Source of the DNA: Hirudo medicinalis
Lineage: Eukaryota > Annelida > Clitellata > Hirudinida > Hirudinidae
NCBI GenBank assembly: GCA_011800805.1
Contig: MPNW01000041.1
Location: forward strand, 211,639 to 275,638
Direction: 5' to 3'
DNA length: 64,000 nucleotides
The notes under the pieces were generated by a model that did no database searches, was not told where the DNA came from, and worked only from the letters and a program-made list of their open reading frames with translations. The position numbers and the translations under genes were made by a program. The first letter of the stretch is position 1, and each line of letters opens with the position of its first letter. Shown piece by piece: positions 1-12,206 of this stretch.

Positions 1-75
1 CTTCTTCTTCTTCTTCTTCTTCTTCTTCTTCTTCTTCTTCTTCTTCTTCTTCTTCTTCTTCTTCTTCTTCTTCTA
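1..75. repeat. (CTT)n microsatellite
   Basis: Uninterrupted CTT trinucleotide repeat of about 25 units from the first base of the window, ending in a CTACTCTG transition. It may continue upstream, so its full length is unknown. Confidence 0.97.
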
Positions 76-1238
76 CTCTGATGTAAATGTTTCTTATCAG
101 CTATTTAGGCTGGGAGTTTAGCACAGATGTGTTGTAGTTTTGTTGGCACTAAAGAATGATTTCTTCATATTTAATAAATTAAAATCAATTGACGCCACCC
201 ACAGTTGTTATGGACCCAGGAAATTACATTCAGAAATGTCATTTTGTTTAAATTCATGCCAATGTGATCGAGAAATGTGGATCCAGTCTCCAAAAATGCT
301 CTCACTTTGAAATTCTATTCTAGAGTACATTGCAAACCTTTGTCAATCTGGCAAAAGTTAATTAAAGACTTCATCAACAATGTCTTTTTAAAATGATGGG
401 AGTTTGGCACAGCTATTGACTTATCCTGATGTATCAGAATGTTTCACTAAATAATCTATCCATACACACCCAACATGTATGAACAATGGTGTGAGAAATG
501 CCCCTTAACCTAGTTAATTCAGTACTTACATAATATTACATAATTTAATTAAAACACAAAGTTATTAGTTTATTAAATTGCATTTAATAACATTAAAAAT
601 AAGAAATAAAAAATTGCAGCACATCACTTTTTGTGACATGACATAGCTCCTCCCCCCACGAATAATAAGTAGCTTCAAAACCAGGGCAACAGCCTTCTTC
701 CCTACAATGTCATTCTGATTAATTCATTATCATTGGTGCTTAACAGGAAAAAATGTTCAAGAAATATTTTATTTTTATAAAAATCATGTTTAAAAAATAT
801 AATTGTTAAACGTTTATTATACAAAAATTCAATTTCTATTTAATGCAAGCTGAAAATGAGTTGCTTGTGCTGTTGCTGTTTGTTTCACTTCTTGCTTCGA
901 CGGGGCGGCTGTTAATAGGAATTTACCAAACATTTAATCTCAACAGAGTTTGCAACAACTTTCTTACAAATGTTTAGTGGTACATTTTCTGGAGTTGGTA
1001 GGACAAGGTCGAATGCTAGAGATGAAGATTTCTTTTGCAGCAGGTTTGATATAAAGATCTATCCTGCTAAATAATACCAGCGAGCTAACTAGTTCTTTCC
1101 TGTTTTATGCATTTTTCAAGTGGAAATTTCACGTCTGAGCCTAGTGGTTGAAGAGGTTGAAATCTGCAATAACCACTTTTTTGAACACAAGAATTTCGTT
1201 AGACATACTCATTGTTAAATTCATATTCAGTATTTCAG
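76..1238. other. AT-rich sequence upstream of the first visible TAB1 exon
   Basis: No exon could be supported here. The missing N-terminal TAB1 exon(s) should lie here or left of the window, but none of the three forward frames gives a match to the family's N-terminal region. The ORF around 844-960 has no family resemblance. The last part, just before 1239, reads as intron with a TATTTCAG acceptor. Confidence 0.5.
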
Positions 1239-3479
1239 ATAACATTGTCCTGTATGGATTATTTACTGACTGCACTGACAAGATTGCTTCCAAATATGCT
1301 GCTAAACATCTTCCAATAGAGTTTCTCAATCTATGGAAGGAACAAGTAGAGAAACCTGACATTGAACTGATGTTGAAAATGGTAAACAAAGAAGGAGTGA
1401 TCTCTAGATATGATTTGTTGCTAATGCAATAAACGTTATATTCCTTGAGGCAAACACTTTATGTATGCTGGCATCACATTTAGAAACAAAAATATGTATG
1501 AATTAATTTCTTAAAGGGAGTGAATACTTAGATTATTAAATCTCTTAACTATAGCTTATCGGATTGGGTGATATTTGTTGCCAGGGACTAGCATTACTTT
1601 TGCAAATAATAAGTTTAAATCGATAATGTCAAGAAACAGCTGTTTTTACATAATTCACCATAAACTAATTTATTAAAAAACAATTCTGAGAAATGTTAAG
1701 ATCTTGAAAAGCCAATGCATGATTTTAGCTGTTTGTAGAAAGGACTGCTTATATCAAATTGTTTTCTCTCCAGGTTTTTGAAGTAATAGAGAACAGATTG
1801 CTGCAACTTCAAGTGAGTTGATGTTTATTAATGAATTTTAAATTAATTCATAACAAAAATTTCCTAAAATGAAGCATTTTGAAAAATAGGTAGGAAGAAA
1901 AATTGATGGGACGAGTGCCCTTGTTGTTGTCATCCATGGACATGAATTGTTTGTTGCTCATACAGGTTTCCTGATTGAGGTCTTTTGATATATATGGCAA
2001 TATAATAGCTATTCATTTGGTCATTAATTTTTTGTATTGTTTTTTATTTCTCTTTATTGTTTTGATTATTCATTTATCAATGGAAGGATGCTAATTAACA
2101 GCCATACTAATTTGATGATTTTGCACCAAGCTGACCTGAATAGGTGCTTTGCTAAATTTGTCTGGTGCCAAACTAGCATTGGATTTATTGATTGACATAT
2201 TGGATGAATTTAGCATGTCCGACATTCAGAAACAAATGGCATTGTCCTTATTTTATCATCTAATAATAAGTTTTGTTTAGAGCTTATGTTATGACCCACC
2301 ATTCACTTACTCTTGCTTACTCAAAATTTTATTAATATCAGATTTTGACTCAGTTTATTTTCAAGAATGTTGATTGGCATCAAATCATGGTTAATATGTG
2401 AGCAGAAAGAAGGCATCTTATAAAATAATAACTTAAATAAAAGTCATTATGATTCATGAAATTGAATTTGATATTTGCTTACTCTAGATTTCTAAAATTG
2501 GTTCTATAAATTTTATTTGAGCCAGGTTGCAACAGAGTGTTAATGTACATGAAGCAAGATAATGTAACTTATATCAACCAGTTGGTGGTGGAACATAATT
2601 TGAAAAATAGCAAAGAATCAAAAAGACTAAGTGACATGGGGATTGAAAGGTCAAACCTTATCTCAGAGAACTTCATGGGATATCCATTCACTCGCTGTCT
2701 TGGAAATATCAACCTCAAAAAATTTTATGGGAACATACCTTCACTAGGGTAAATGTCGCTAGACTTCATAAAGTAAACATGCATATACAATTAATTGCCA
2801 TGGTGTACTCAACAGCACTTTGACGTCCTCTCCGTGGATTGCAACACCTGACGTTGTGGGGCCATTCAAGATTACAGACTCTAACTTAATGCTAGTACTG
2901 GCCTGCAGTGGTATAATTAATTATTTTTCAAATGCTGGATATTTGGCAAGCGAGATAAACAAAGAGATTGTTTCGAGAATTAATCGTCAAATTCCTCTCC
3001 AGCCAACATTGGATGGTGTTGCTCAAGCAGTGATTGATGAAATTGCATTTTCTCCTCAACCTTCAAAAAAGGGATTGCCTCAAAAAGTTGATGCTTCAAC
3101 TCTGATCATACATTGCTTTAGAAATGTATTTGCCATTTCATCGAGCAATGATCAGTTTCTTGCACGTAATTCGTTAGAGCCACTTTCAATTGATGTCAAC
3201 CAGGGTGGATACAGTGAAACTCAGATGAGATCTTATTACATTTCTCCTTGTTCATCAAGACATGAGGCTAAGTCAGTATGTGATTCTTTCTCCAAGTCTC
3301 CTTCAAAATCCAGCACACTACCATTGGATGAAAATGGCCGAATTGCACCTTATGTTGATTTTTCGTTTTATTACCAAGCTGTGGACAAACTAGCTGCAGA
3401 TCACATGTTGGATAACCACTCAGACTTTAAAGCTCTGTTAGAGTTTGAGAAGACATCAAGAGACATTATTAATAGCTAA
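1239..3479 (+). CDS. TAB1: TAB1 homologue (TAK1-binding protein 1, PP2C-like pseudophosphatase), 5' incomplete
   Basis: Adaptor of the TAK1 kinase complex. In vertebrates TAB1 binds and activates TAK1 and also binds p38. Exons supported by splice sites and phase: 1239-1381, 1774-1812, 1890-1965, 2526-2748, 2816-3479 (stop TAA), about 381 codons against about 504 in human, so the N-terminus is missing. The exons follow the PP2C fold of TAB1: LYGLF, then the ALVVV..HGHELFVAHTG strand pair, NRVLMY, and TLDGVAQAVIDEI. The usual PP2C metal-binding DGHxG is absent (the loop reads FTDCTDKIASK), as expected for a pseudophosphatase. The last exon has GRIAPYVDFSFYY, matching the human TAK1-binding motif PYVDFxxFY. 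The Ser-rich stretch before it resembles the human linker. The start codon is not identified: the first visible exon begins in the middle of a codon, after one base supplied from upstream. Confidence 0.9.
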
Positions 3480-5916
3480 TTTTATTTGATAATAACAATT
3501 TTTAATTGTTAAGCTGGATTGTATTTATTGCCAGTAAATCCTGATCAGCCAGCGCTAATGGGTTGGTCTGACAGCGTCGTTTTAACCCATTCTGCCACCA
3601 ATGCTGATTCGGCCACCAAGGGCATAAATCCATATAGGGCTACAGCCCCACCAATGTTTTGTATGGTAGGGCTAACAATAGGAATAGCATGAACGTTTGC
3701 ATGCGGTTGTACTGTGTCACGTTAGTAAGGAAGTCCTTGATGCCTGAGTGATGTAGCATGTATTTGTTGAACTATTTGTTCAGAAGATGAATATTTGGTT
3801 CTTTTAACATTTGGAATCAATTGTTACTGTTTTATAAGTAATAGTGAAGTACTTATATAGGCAGTAATATGCGCGATGCGAATTATTTAGCACAAAATTG
3901 CAAATTTAATCATTTAGGTTGTTATTTAATTAAAGCCCTAGGAAAGTTATTTGTAAAAACTTAGTAGAATCTCAAGATTCGATTCACATTCTGTTTACAA
4001 ATCTCTAAGCGTGGTAGGGTAAGGTGTTTTAGCAAAATATAGAGGTGTGTGATTCTATACATTCCCATTGCCATTAATCTACTTGACCAAAGGAAATCAT
4101 AAAAGCCTTCTAAAGTGGAGCTTATACGAAAGGTGTGGACAGATGTAGGATCGCACATCGAGCGTAATCACGTGTCGATCAGCGATAACTTAACCAAGCG
4201 CGCATTTGGCATTATTACCTCGCATCCTTTGTTTGTGGAATTCTCTTTTGTCCCGAGTGCCGTTACATAGATTAATCAGTTGGCGAAAACAACCACGTGC
4301 TTCTTCATCAACAATTTCATATCTAAATATTTTTAAGATGTATAATTATATGTTTTAAGAAATCCGAGACGTCGGATCGCTACTACATTTTGGGGGCTGC
4401 ACAATTGGATACGGATTTTCAATAAAGAAAAAAAGAAATCTATCGAAATACAATTGACATACACTAAAATGTGGTGTGATATCTATGGTAATAGGCCCCC
4501 ATTATTTGAGTTGAACAAGCAACAGTAATTAGCAATTCATGACTTATGAACATAGCGACTGGAATATATTTTCATTTTGGAAGAACTTGATTTCGGTTTG
4601 CCTTGGAATTAACGGTATCACTAATTGTATTGGAGTTTTACTTCCTTTCCTGATCTCATCGAACCAAACTTCACATTAAATGCGCACAATTTATCATGCG
4701 ATAAAACTGCTTCAGGCGGCGATCAATTATGTGGCAACAGATGCTTGTACTCTGTTTAATTTCTCTATGACCGTTTTTATCGATTTGGATTGGCTCTTTT
4801 AATTTCAATAATGTTTATTATTAACTGTACAAATTTATTTACGTTGAGTCCTAACGGTAAAGAATGAAATGTTAAGCAATATTATCGTTACATACTGGTT
4901 TGTTTAGTATGGTAGAAACATGAAGTTCAAACACATAGTTATAGCATCCTCTTAAAATGTTATCTTAAAAGAACACTAAAGTACGCCAGAGTACGACATA
5001 ACGTAATATGGGTTTAGCTGTCGCGTCCTCTATTGTGTTTCATGTAAATATGCTGTTTTACGAACAGCATGTGTTGCTTTGGTCCGCCTGATCGCCGTTT
5101 TATGTCATTGCTAAAAGTCAAATTTGAAGTTGCCGTTAGTTTTCTTTTTTTAGTTTTTGTTGTAAAGTCTTTACGAGGTCTGTGTAATTTATTTGTCTTA
5201 AATAGTTGAAGAGTTATCAAGTCACTGAATACATGCGATGGCTAGCAGAGATACTGGAATGCGGATAGGCAGTTAATGGAAATCAATAGCCATTATCAAT
5301 CAAAATAGTTGGATTTACTAAGATTTTGTATCTAGCTGAAATGAAAACTGTGTTTTTCGTTTGATAGGGTGACTTCATTAGAAATTGCAAAACTTAAATA
5401 TTGAATTAGGATGAAGAGGATTATTAACTTAGCCTTGAGTTGCAGGTGTGCTTTTGATGATGTAGCTTGTGTGAAGCCTTTCATTGGCAAGCTAATGATT
5501 TATAAGGAGTGCATGTTTTTGATATAAGCAATCATTGCTGTTAGGGTTGAGATGTCTCTTTGCAATTTAATATGCATATATATGTTTAGTAATCTAAAAT
5601 GTATGTAATTAAGAATGCTCAGTTTCCTTACAAATTGGTTTTGGCATTTGGGGTTGTCTAATATAAATGGTTATATTGTGTCAAAGTATTGTAATTGTAA
5701 TGTTAAAACATATCATTGCAATATAGATCTAGAATTTTTCAACGAATCAATTGATTTTGTTTGTGCCTTTGGACTGGTCATAATGCTCATGTTACCATAT
5801 ATAGCTAGCTTTTTTTATCCTTTGACTTTCATTGTAATGCAAAACATCTTTATTGAATAATTTGTTTTTCAAATTTAAATTTTAATTACACATTTTACAG
5901 ATTTGGCAATAGAACA
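3480..5916. other. Intergenic region between TAB1 and TPST
   Basis: No convincing gene. About 3541-3680 is more GC-rich than its surroundings and holds a short inverted repeat (AATGGGTT ... AACCCATT, 8 bp stem) and two CCACCAA blocks. The small ORFs (3961-4158, 5014-5220, 5615-5860) have no family resemblance and no splice context. The part next to 5917 is probably promoter and 5' UTR of TPST. Confidence 0.6.
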
Positions 5917-8900
5917 ATGGCCAAGAAGAATTTAAAGAAAATTGTTCTTTGTTGCATTTTGGTAGCAATTTTAGTGATGCTCCTCAGACTTTACTGTAAT
6001 GGATTCAATTCAGATCACCTGGCACATGGCGTAGTGTCAAAAAACAGTTATGAATATAGATTTTCAAACAACGATACTGCAACATTTACATACGACCACT
6101 TAACACCTCTGATATTTGTTGGGGGTATGCCAAGGAGTGGGACAACACTGATGCGAGCTCTCCTTGATGCACATTCAGAAATAAGATGTGGTGAAGAGAC
6201 AAGGGTTTGTATGAAAGTGTTTTTTTATTCATTTGAACTTAAGACTTTCATATTATTTGTCAATATTTCAGATAATACCTAGGATACTCTCACTGAAAAA
6301 TCAGTGGATTCGCTCAAAAAAAGAGGCAGACAGGCTGTTGGAAGGTGGTGTGACAAATGAAGTGATAAATTCTGCAATGGCTGCTTTCATAATCGAGATT
6401 ATTGTCAAGCATGGAGAGCCAGCTCCCCGTTTGTGTAATAAAGATCCCTTCACCTTGAAATACATGGTGGAACTTGCAGACATGTTTCCAAATGCTCGAT
6501 TTCTGCTGATGGTGCGTGATGGGCGTGCAGTCGTCCATTCTGTTATATCAAGGAAGGTTACCATCACAGGTTAAATACTGGATTTTGTTATCATAAATAA
6601 ATAACAAAAATATAAATATGGGCAACACATGCCCTAGTAGACCTTTAAACCGGTCCCTGATTGCATCTGATATTTTCATTGCATCTGGAACCTAGGAAAC
6701 TTTTATCGAACCAGACGAAAGTCTGCTTGCACTTGAATTTTTTACTGTAAATATGCAAATACACAGTGAGATAAAAAGTACATTTTATGAGTTGCCTTTT
6801 ATATAGTTCTAAGCTGTATATTTCTCATGATTCATATCCTTAACTTAAAATTCATACTCTGAAAACAGTTGCACTGATCCCAAGCATCTATATTTTTAAA
6901 TAATTCTTCTCAAAAATTAAATTAGTTAAAAATTAAATTAAAATAATGCAAAAACTTATGAAAATCTCTCCAAGCGAGTTCAAACATTCAGGATCTGTGT
7001 TTTGAGAAATGTCAGATCTCACATTAAATGCAGCTTACAAAATAATATGCAGACTAACAATTTAAATTAATTTCATAGGCAAAATAAACTTTATTTTTCA
7101 TTTTAAAATATAATAAACATTCTTAATGCAAATACCCACTGCTTATACAACAAATATTTACTGAATAAAGTCAATGTTAACTCAATTTCTGGTGTAAATT
7201 TGCAAAAATTGGTCTGCTTTGAATTTGGCTCTGAGTAGCCCACACAATTTTAGATTGGTACTCTATTAAAGTAAGTTGCCCACCCCTGTTCTAATTCTTC
7301 ACCATTGTATTACTTATATATGTAAACCCTCTATATTCTAAAATCATATGCAAGTACATAATCATAAATAATGATTCAAATTTCAAGATTTTTTGCAGGT
7401 TTTGATTTGGACAACTTTGAGGCTTCTCTACAGAAGTGGAATTCAATAATTTCTTCCATGTATACTCAATGTCAAAAAGTGGGTCCCACAAAATGCATGA
7501 TGGTTTTCTATGAGCAATTGGTTCTTCATCCTGCTCAAGTCATGACTGATGTACTCAAATTTCTTGAAATTCCATGGGATGAAAGAGTGATGCATCATCA
7601 AGATTACATCAATAAGCCTGGTGGAATTTCCTTATCTAAGTAAGATTTTTTCATCTTCATTGCAGGAGTCTATCCAATGATAGCACTAACGTCCAAAACA
7701 AAATGTAATTTTATTTTGCTTTGATTGCATTGCATGATGAGGCTTTCACGATAATCATTTTGAATAATCCGAAATACTCAATTTAGGAAGTAATTAGAAA
7801 TTAGGATGACCTNCTAACGTCCAAAACAAAATGTAATTTTATTTTGCTTTGATTGCATTGCATGATGAGGCTTTCACGATAATCATTTTGAATAATCCGA
7901 AATACTCAATTTAGGAAGTAATTAGAAATTAGGATGACCTTTGATTTTAAATCTGAAGAATTTCTGAGACTGATTGTAATTAAGTATTACAAATTACGGA
8001 ACGCTTGTTGACGTTTGGTGGAATGCAGTGATGATGTGCAATTAAATGCTTTATCATTGAAGTGATTCGGCAGGCAATGCATTGCATTCAAACCAAATGT
8101 CGAGCGACAGTGAAAGATAATTGTGGAACAGGTAAAATAATACCAACAAGAGGAAATAATTGATCAATTGACTAAACATCAATTCAGAAACAAAATCCAT
8201 GGCCATGCATGCCATATTTTATCAGAAAGTTTTATGGTGATGATGATGATGATAATTCAACAAGTATTGCTCAGACAAATGTTATTTCCTTTTGTGTGAT
8301 TGGGTAAATAAAAAGGCAGTGTTTGCCATCTGTTATTTTGTTCAACAATTGGTTTTCATGATTTACATTTTTCAGATCTGAACGATCAACTGATCAGGTG
8401 GTAAAGCCTGTGAATTTGGAGGCTTTAACAAAATGGGTTGATCATGTGCCTGATAATGTTAAAAAGAATATCAGGAGACTTGCACCAATGCTTGAGAAAC
8501 TTGGCTATGACCCTGATGGGTACCCTCCAAATTATGGAATTCCAGATGCAAGTGTGTGGTAGGTTTCATGACTAAATTCTTCTATGGCTGGAGTGGTTTA
8601 TATGTCATTTGTTTGATGGGGTTGGAAATATTTCATGATTGTCTATTACCATTCTGCAAAGTGGAAGAATTTGCTTACTGAATTGATTGTTTTGCTCATG
8701 AGTTTGATTTATTAGATTATTTTGCTAAAATTAAAAAGAATTCTTTTAATGGTATTTAATTTAAATTTTCGAGACTTTTTTCATTCCCTTTCTTTATAAA
8801 TAACAAAACTATGTTTTTTTTGTGATATGTCAAAAATGTGTTGTAAAGTACAATATCATGGTTATTCTTAATGTGCATAATATGATGATGATTGTAGGAA

Positions 8901-9018
8901 CCAAACCAATCAGGTTTTGAAAAATTCTCAGTATTGGAGCAATAAGGCCGCTGAAGTCCACTCAAAGATCGACAAGAACAGCACGTCTGCTAAGAATCCA
9001 TTCAACTCATTGGTTTAG
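5917..9018 (+). CDS. TPST: Tyrosylprotein sulfotransferase (TPST)
   Basis: Golgi type II membrane enzyme that transfers sulfate from PAPS to tyrosines of secreted and membrane proteins. Exons: 5917-6204, 6272-6569, 7399-7639, 8376-8558, 8898-9018 (TAG); together 376 aa, close to human TPST1/2 (370-377). Residues about 9-25 form a single N-terminal membrane anchor. The 5'-phosphosulfate loop [16 protein letters not shown] is at about 71-86, with R73 equivalent to human TPST2 R78. CGEETR at 91-96 places E94 at the catalytic base position (human E99). Further signatures are [44 protein letters not shown] and [13 protein letters not shown]. The C-terminal tail, rich in Asn and Ser, does not resemble the human tails. 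Intron 3 contains the assembly artefact at 7686-7940. The ATG at 5917 gives the anchor directly, so I chose it. Confidence 0.97.
7686..7940. repeat. Perfect 127-base direct repeat separated by one N
   Basis: 7686-7812 and 7814-7940 are identical copies separated by a single N at 7813. The pattern is two contig ends that overlap but were joined with a one-base gap instead of being merged. It lies in TPST intron 3, so it does not affect the protein. Confidence 0.93.
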
Positions 9019-10499
9019 GATTATTGACATTGGGTCCTAAGGATGGACTGGTGAAAATTTAGATAATTTATTACAGCCATCATCCTCACCAAGCTTGCAG
9101 AGAGAGATTATATAGTGCAATGCAATATTTATTCTCTTTATGGCTAATAATCTCCATTGGAGCAGATGTACATATGTATATAACAGCAAAGCTCTCTCCT
9201 TGTCTCTATTTCACCCAAGTTAGGCTATAATTGGCTGTTGGGTGCTAATAAAAAGTTGGATGAAAATTGTGTTATTGGTAGGAAGTTAATCACTTAATTA
9301 TGAAATTATGAATTGTGTAGTATTTATTGCATGTTTTAAATTGAAATTCTAAATATAAACTTTGAAAGATTGTTATGTATTTAATTGAACAGACCACAAA
9401 TCTGCTAATTATATTTTCTCATTTTAATGCATGGCTTATTGCAGCTTCTCATTTTTCAGGTTGTTTCATTGGTTGGTGACGTAAAGACCACAACCAGCAT
9501 TACTACTGTAATGCTTTATACCTCGTTGTTGGCTTGTTGTTGCTTTGATGAATCATCCCTCGATAATTCTTTTTTAAATGAAGTACCTTGGCAATTTTGA
9601 AGTATGGTTGGACCTGGCTTATCAAGTTTTTAAAGGCTCATAGTCACTAATATTCAGTCATGATTTGTTAGTAAACTAATTCTATGATCTAGATGAAAGT
9701 TTCAGTCTTATTCTAGAATTGACTTTATGTTTGCTTGCAGTGATAATGACTATATGTGCCTGAAAGTTTGAATTTTAATTGCTATTCAGTACAAATTAAG
9801 AATCAGGCTTATGCAGTTTGTTACTGCAAAAAGTTTTTGTTTTGTCATCTGGAAATAGTTCATAGTAGTTACAATGACGTAATATACTCACTGTTGTGCT
9901 GGAAATAATTGTTCGTGTACCATTCCATAGAAAATCTGTGGATCAGCCATTTTCGTTGCATATTGCTGTCCTTTTAACCTTAATTTTATGTTGTCTGCAT
10001 TTCGGATGATAATGCTGGTTCATTCAACTTCCCAGACATGATATGGTAGCTATTTTAATAACTTTCGTTCCAGAGTTTTTGTGTATAATGCGCACTTCTC
10101 TTAACGTCCCTTGTGTGTATTAAAATCAACTTTCTCTTATAAAGCTTGCACATTTTTGAAACAAATTGACGACCAAAACCTCCATGACTACTTCTTAATT
10201 GAACGAATTTATATTTTCTATTTGTGAGCATGTTTGCATGGAATATATCTGATTAATGACTTATTGCTTTACATTTGCTTTTGAAAGTAACATGTGAATT
10301 GTAATTAAAAGCATGATTTGTCTCAATGAGTTTGTAGTTCCACTGGTGGCAATCTCTGGAAGGTTGTACACAGATAGCTTCTTTCTTATTTTCCTTTATT
10401 TTATGAATTGAGTGAAAATTATACACCTATAAAAGACCTTACAAAATTAGCAAGTTCATAAGGTATAAGTGTATTTAATTGTTTCGCAGTCTCATATCC
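9019..10499. other. Intergenic region downstream of TPST
   Basis: AT-rich. An AATAAA-like context occurs near 9246 (GCTAATAAAAAG) and could serve TPST 3' processing, which would make roughly 9019-9260 its 3' UTR. I see no coding sequence or structured RNA in the rest. Confidence 0.5.
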
Positions 10500-11580
10500 A
10501 GTGGCTTATTTAGGGAGGGTGGGTCGGGAGGGCCATGGTTGCCCCCGTGATTTTTAATCTTTTATTTTTTAAAATTTTATTTCCATAATTTACTGCTTTG
10601 GACGAAAATGTTAGTAGCTGTGGTAAAGCTAATAGGATTGTCGTTGTTGATCCATTGTTGTAGTAACTTGTAACTTCTCAAAAACCATTATTATTAAATA
10701 GGTAATGATGGGTAAAATGGCATCAAGTTAAAGATGTTGGGCGAGCAATTTCAAATTTTGTAGATTATATATTGATATACTATGTATTGGGCACACAATG
10801 ATATATATTCAAATGTTAGAATGATTCTATTCATTTCGGCTAAATGACCATCCACAAAAGCTGGCAATGAAAAGTTTTTTGACTCTCGAAAGTTTAAAAA
10901 TTATCTTCGGCCTAACGATGCTAGCTGACAGACTGAATGTACTAACCCTCACTTACACACACCAAGATATTGACTATTATACAGTGGTCGTCATATCTTT
11001 AAGAGCGCCACATTTTTTCGCATAACTTTCTTAAATGTGAATTTTATAACCTCAAATATTATTATAAAGTTTAAATATCATCACGAAATCTTACAATAAG
11101 GTTAAAAACGAATTTATTACATGTTTTAACAGGAAATGCAAATTGATGTGCCAATAAGTTCGTAATATCTTTAAGAGCGGTTTCATGGATTTGCATAATT
11201 AATATAAATGCCGTTAAAAACTCCCATACCTCAAGAAAGAGGATAGCTGGGTTAGCGAATGGGCAAAACATATGGATGACTATGGGGACTTTACGGAAGT
11301 CAGTAATTATTCTAGACGAAACAAAGTTTAACCTTCAATGATCTGATGGGTGCCACTGATACTGGCATGATTTGGAGATGGAGTAAGAGTTTATTAAAGT
11401 AGAAAATTCGGAGAGTTTCCGTGATGGTATGGAGAAAAAAAAAATAACAAGCAAAATGGCTTTAAAATATCCGACGGCTTATATATGCATCAGCAAGCGG
11501 TTTAGGAATTGATCCTAAGGGGTCTAGGTTCCAGAGTGCGCCACCCCCCCCCCGCCAAAGTGTTCTAGATCCGCCCTACT
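10500..11580. mobile_element. Non-autonomous DNA transposon (MITE-like), long copy
   Basis: About 1.1 kb with imperfect terminal inverted repeats. The left end begins CAGTGGCTTATTTAGGG. The right end, read on the other strand, begins AGTAGGGCGGATCTAGAAC. Both ends run into G- or C-rich tracts (GGGTCGGGAGGG on the left, a C run at about 11545-11553 on the right). There is no transposase. A second, much shorter copy lies at 60980-61165 and shares the internal stretch ending GAAAAT(G/A)TTAGTAGCTG and the right-end motif AGTG(T/C)TCTAG. The superfamily is uncertain. The CAGTGG start suggests hAT. Confidence 0.6.
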
Positions 11581-12206
11581 CGTAACAAATCAGATGCCGA
11601 AGATACAGCAAAAATCCCATAAACGTAGAAAGCAAAGGCTCAGAAAACGATATTAATATAATTTGGATATAAGGGAGGTTCAATCTGCAAATCAACTTTT
11701 TAACAATCACTAGCATTAAATGTTATGCAATGACTTCTAAAACGGTCAATATCTTAGAGAACAAAATGTCATTTTAAGAATGTTTGTAAGTGTTTTTATG
11801 TATTAATGTAAGATTTTGTAATAAAATATTTTCTTTTATTTTATTTTGAATAATTGATATGAGGTGTATAGACATGAAGATAAATATATTTATAACATCT
11901 TTTTAATAAAACAAATGTTTACATTCAGCCAAAACACGTTCTCTGGATTATCGACGCTCACAAATACTCTTCTGACATTGTTTAGTGTTATATTTGTTAG
12001 TTAACTTTTTGATTAGCTATGCAATAGCCGAAGTAAATTTGTTACATAAAATATTCTAGTTTATGTTTCCTGTCTTCGTTATTTTTATTAAAATAAATTA
12101 AAGTTCATTATTAATGATGTTTTATGACATCGTTATTTCCCACAACAACTCTAACTGTAATTAATTGATACCTTACCAATGCCGTGATATTACATTTACA
12201 GTAGAA
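11581..12206. other. AT-rich sequence upstream of LYAR
   Basis: No coding signal. It probably contains the LYAR promoter and 5' UTR. No clear TATA box or initiator stands out against the high AT background. Confidence 0.45.

Noticed and set aside
5014..5220. Minus-strand ORF of 68 codons rich in Lys/Arg
   Set aside because: No splice context, no family match, and its composition follows the T-rich plus strand.
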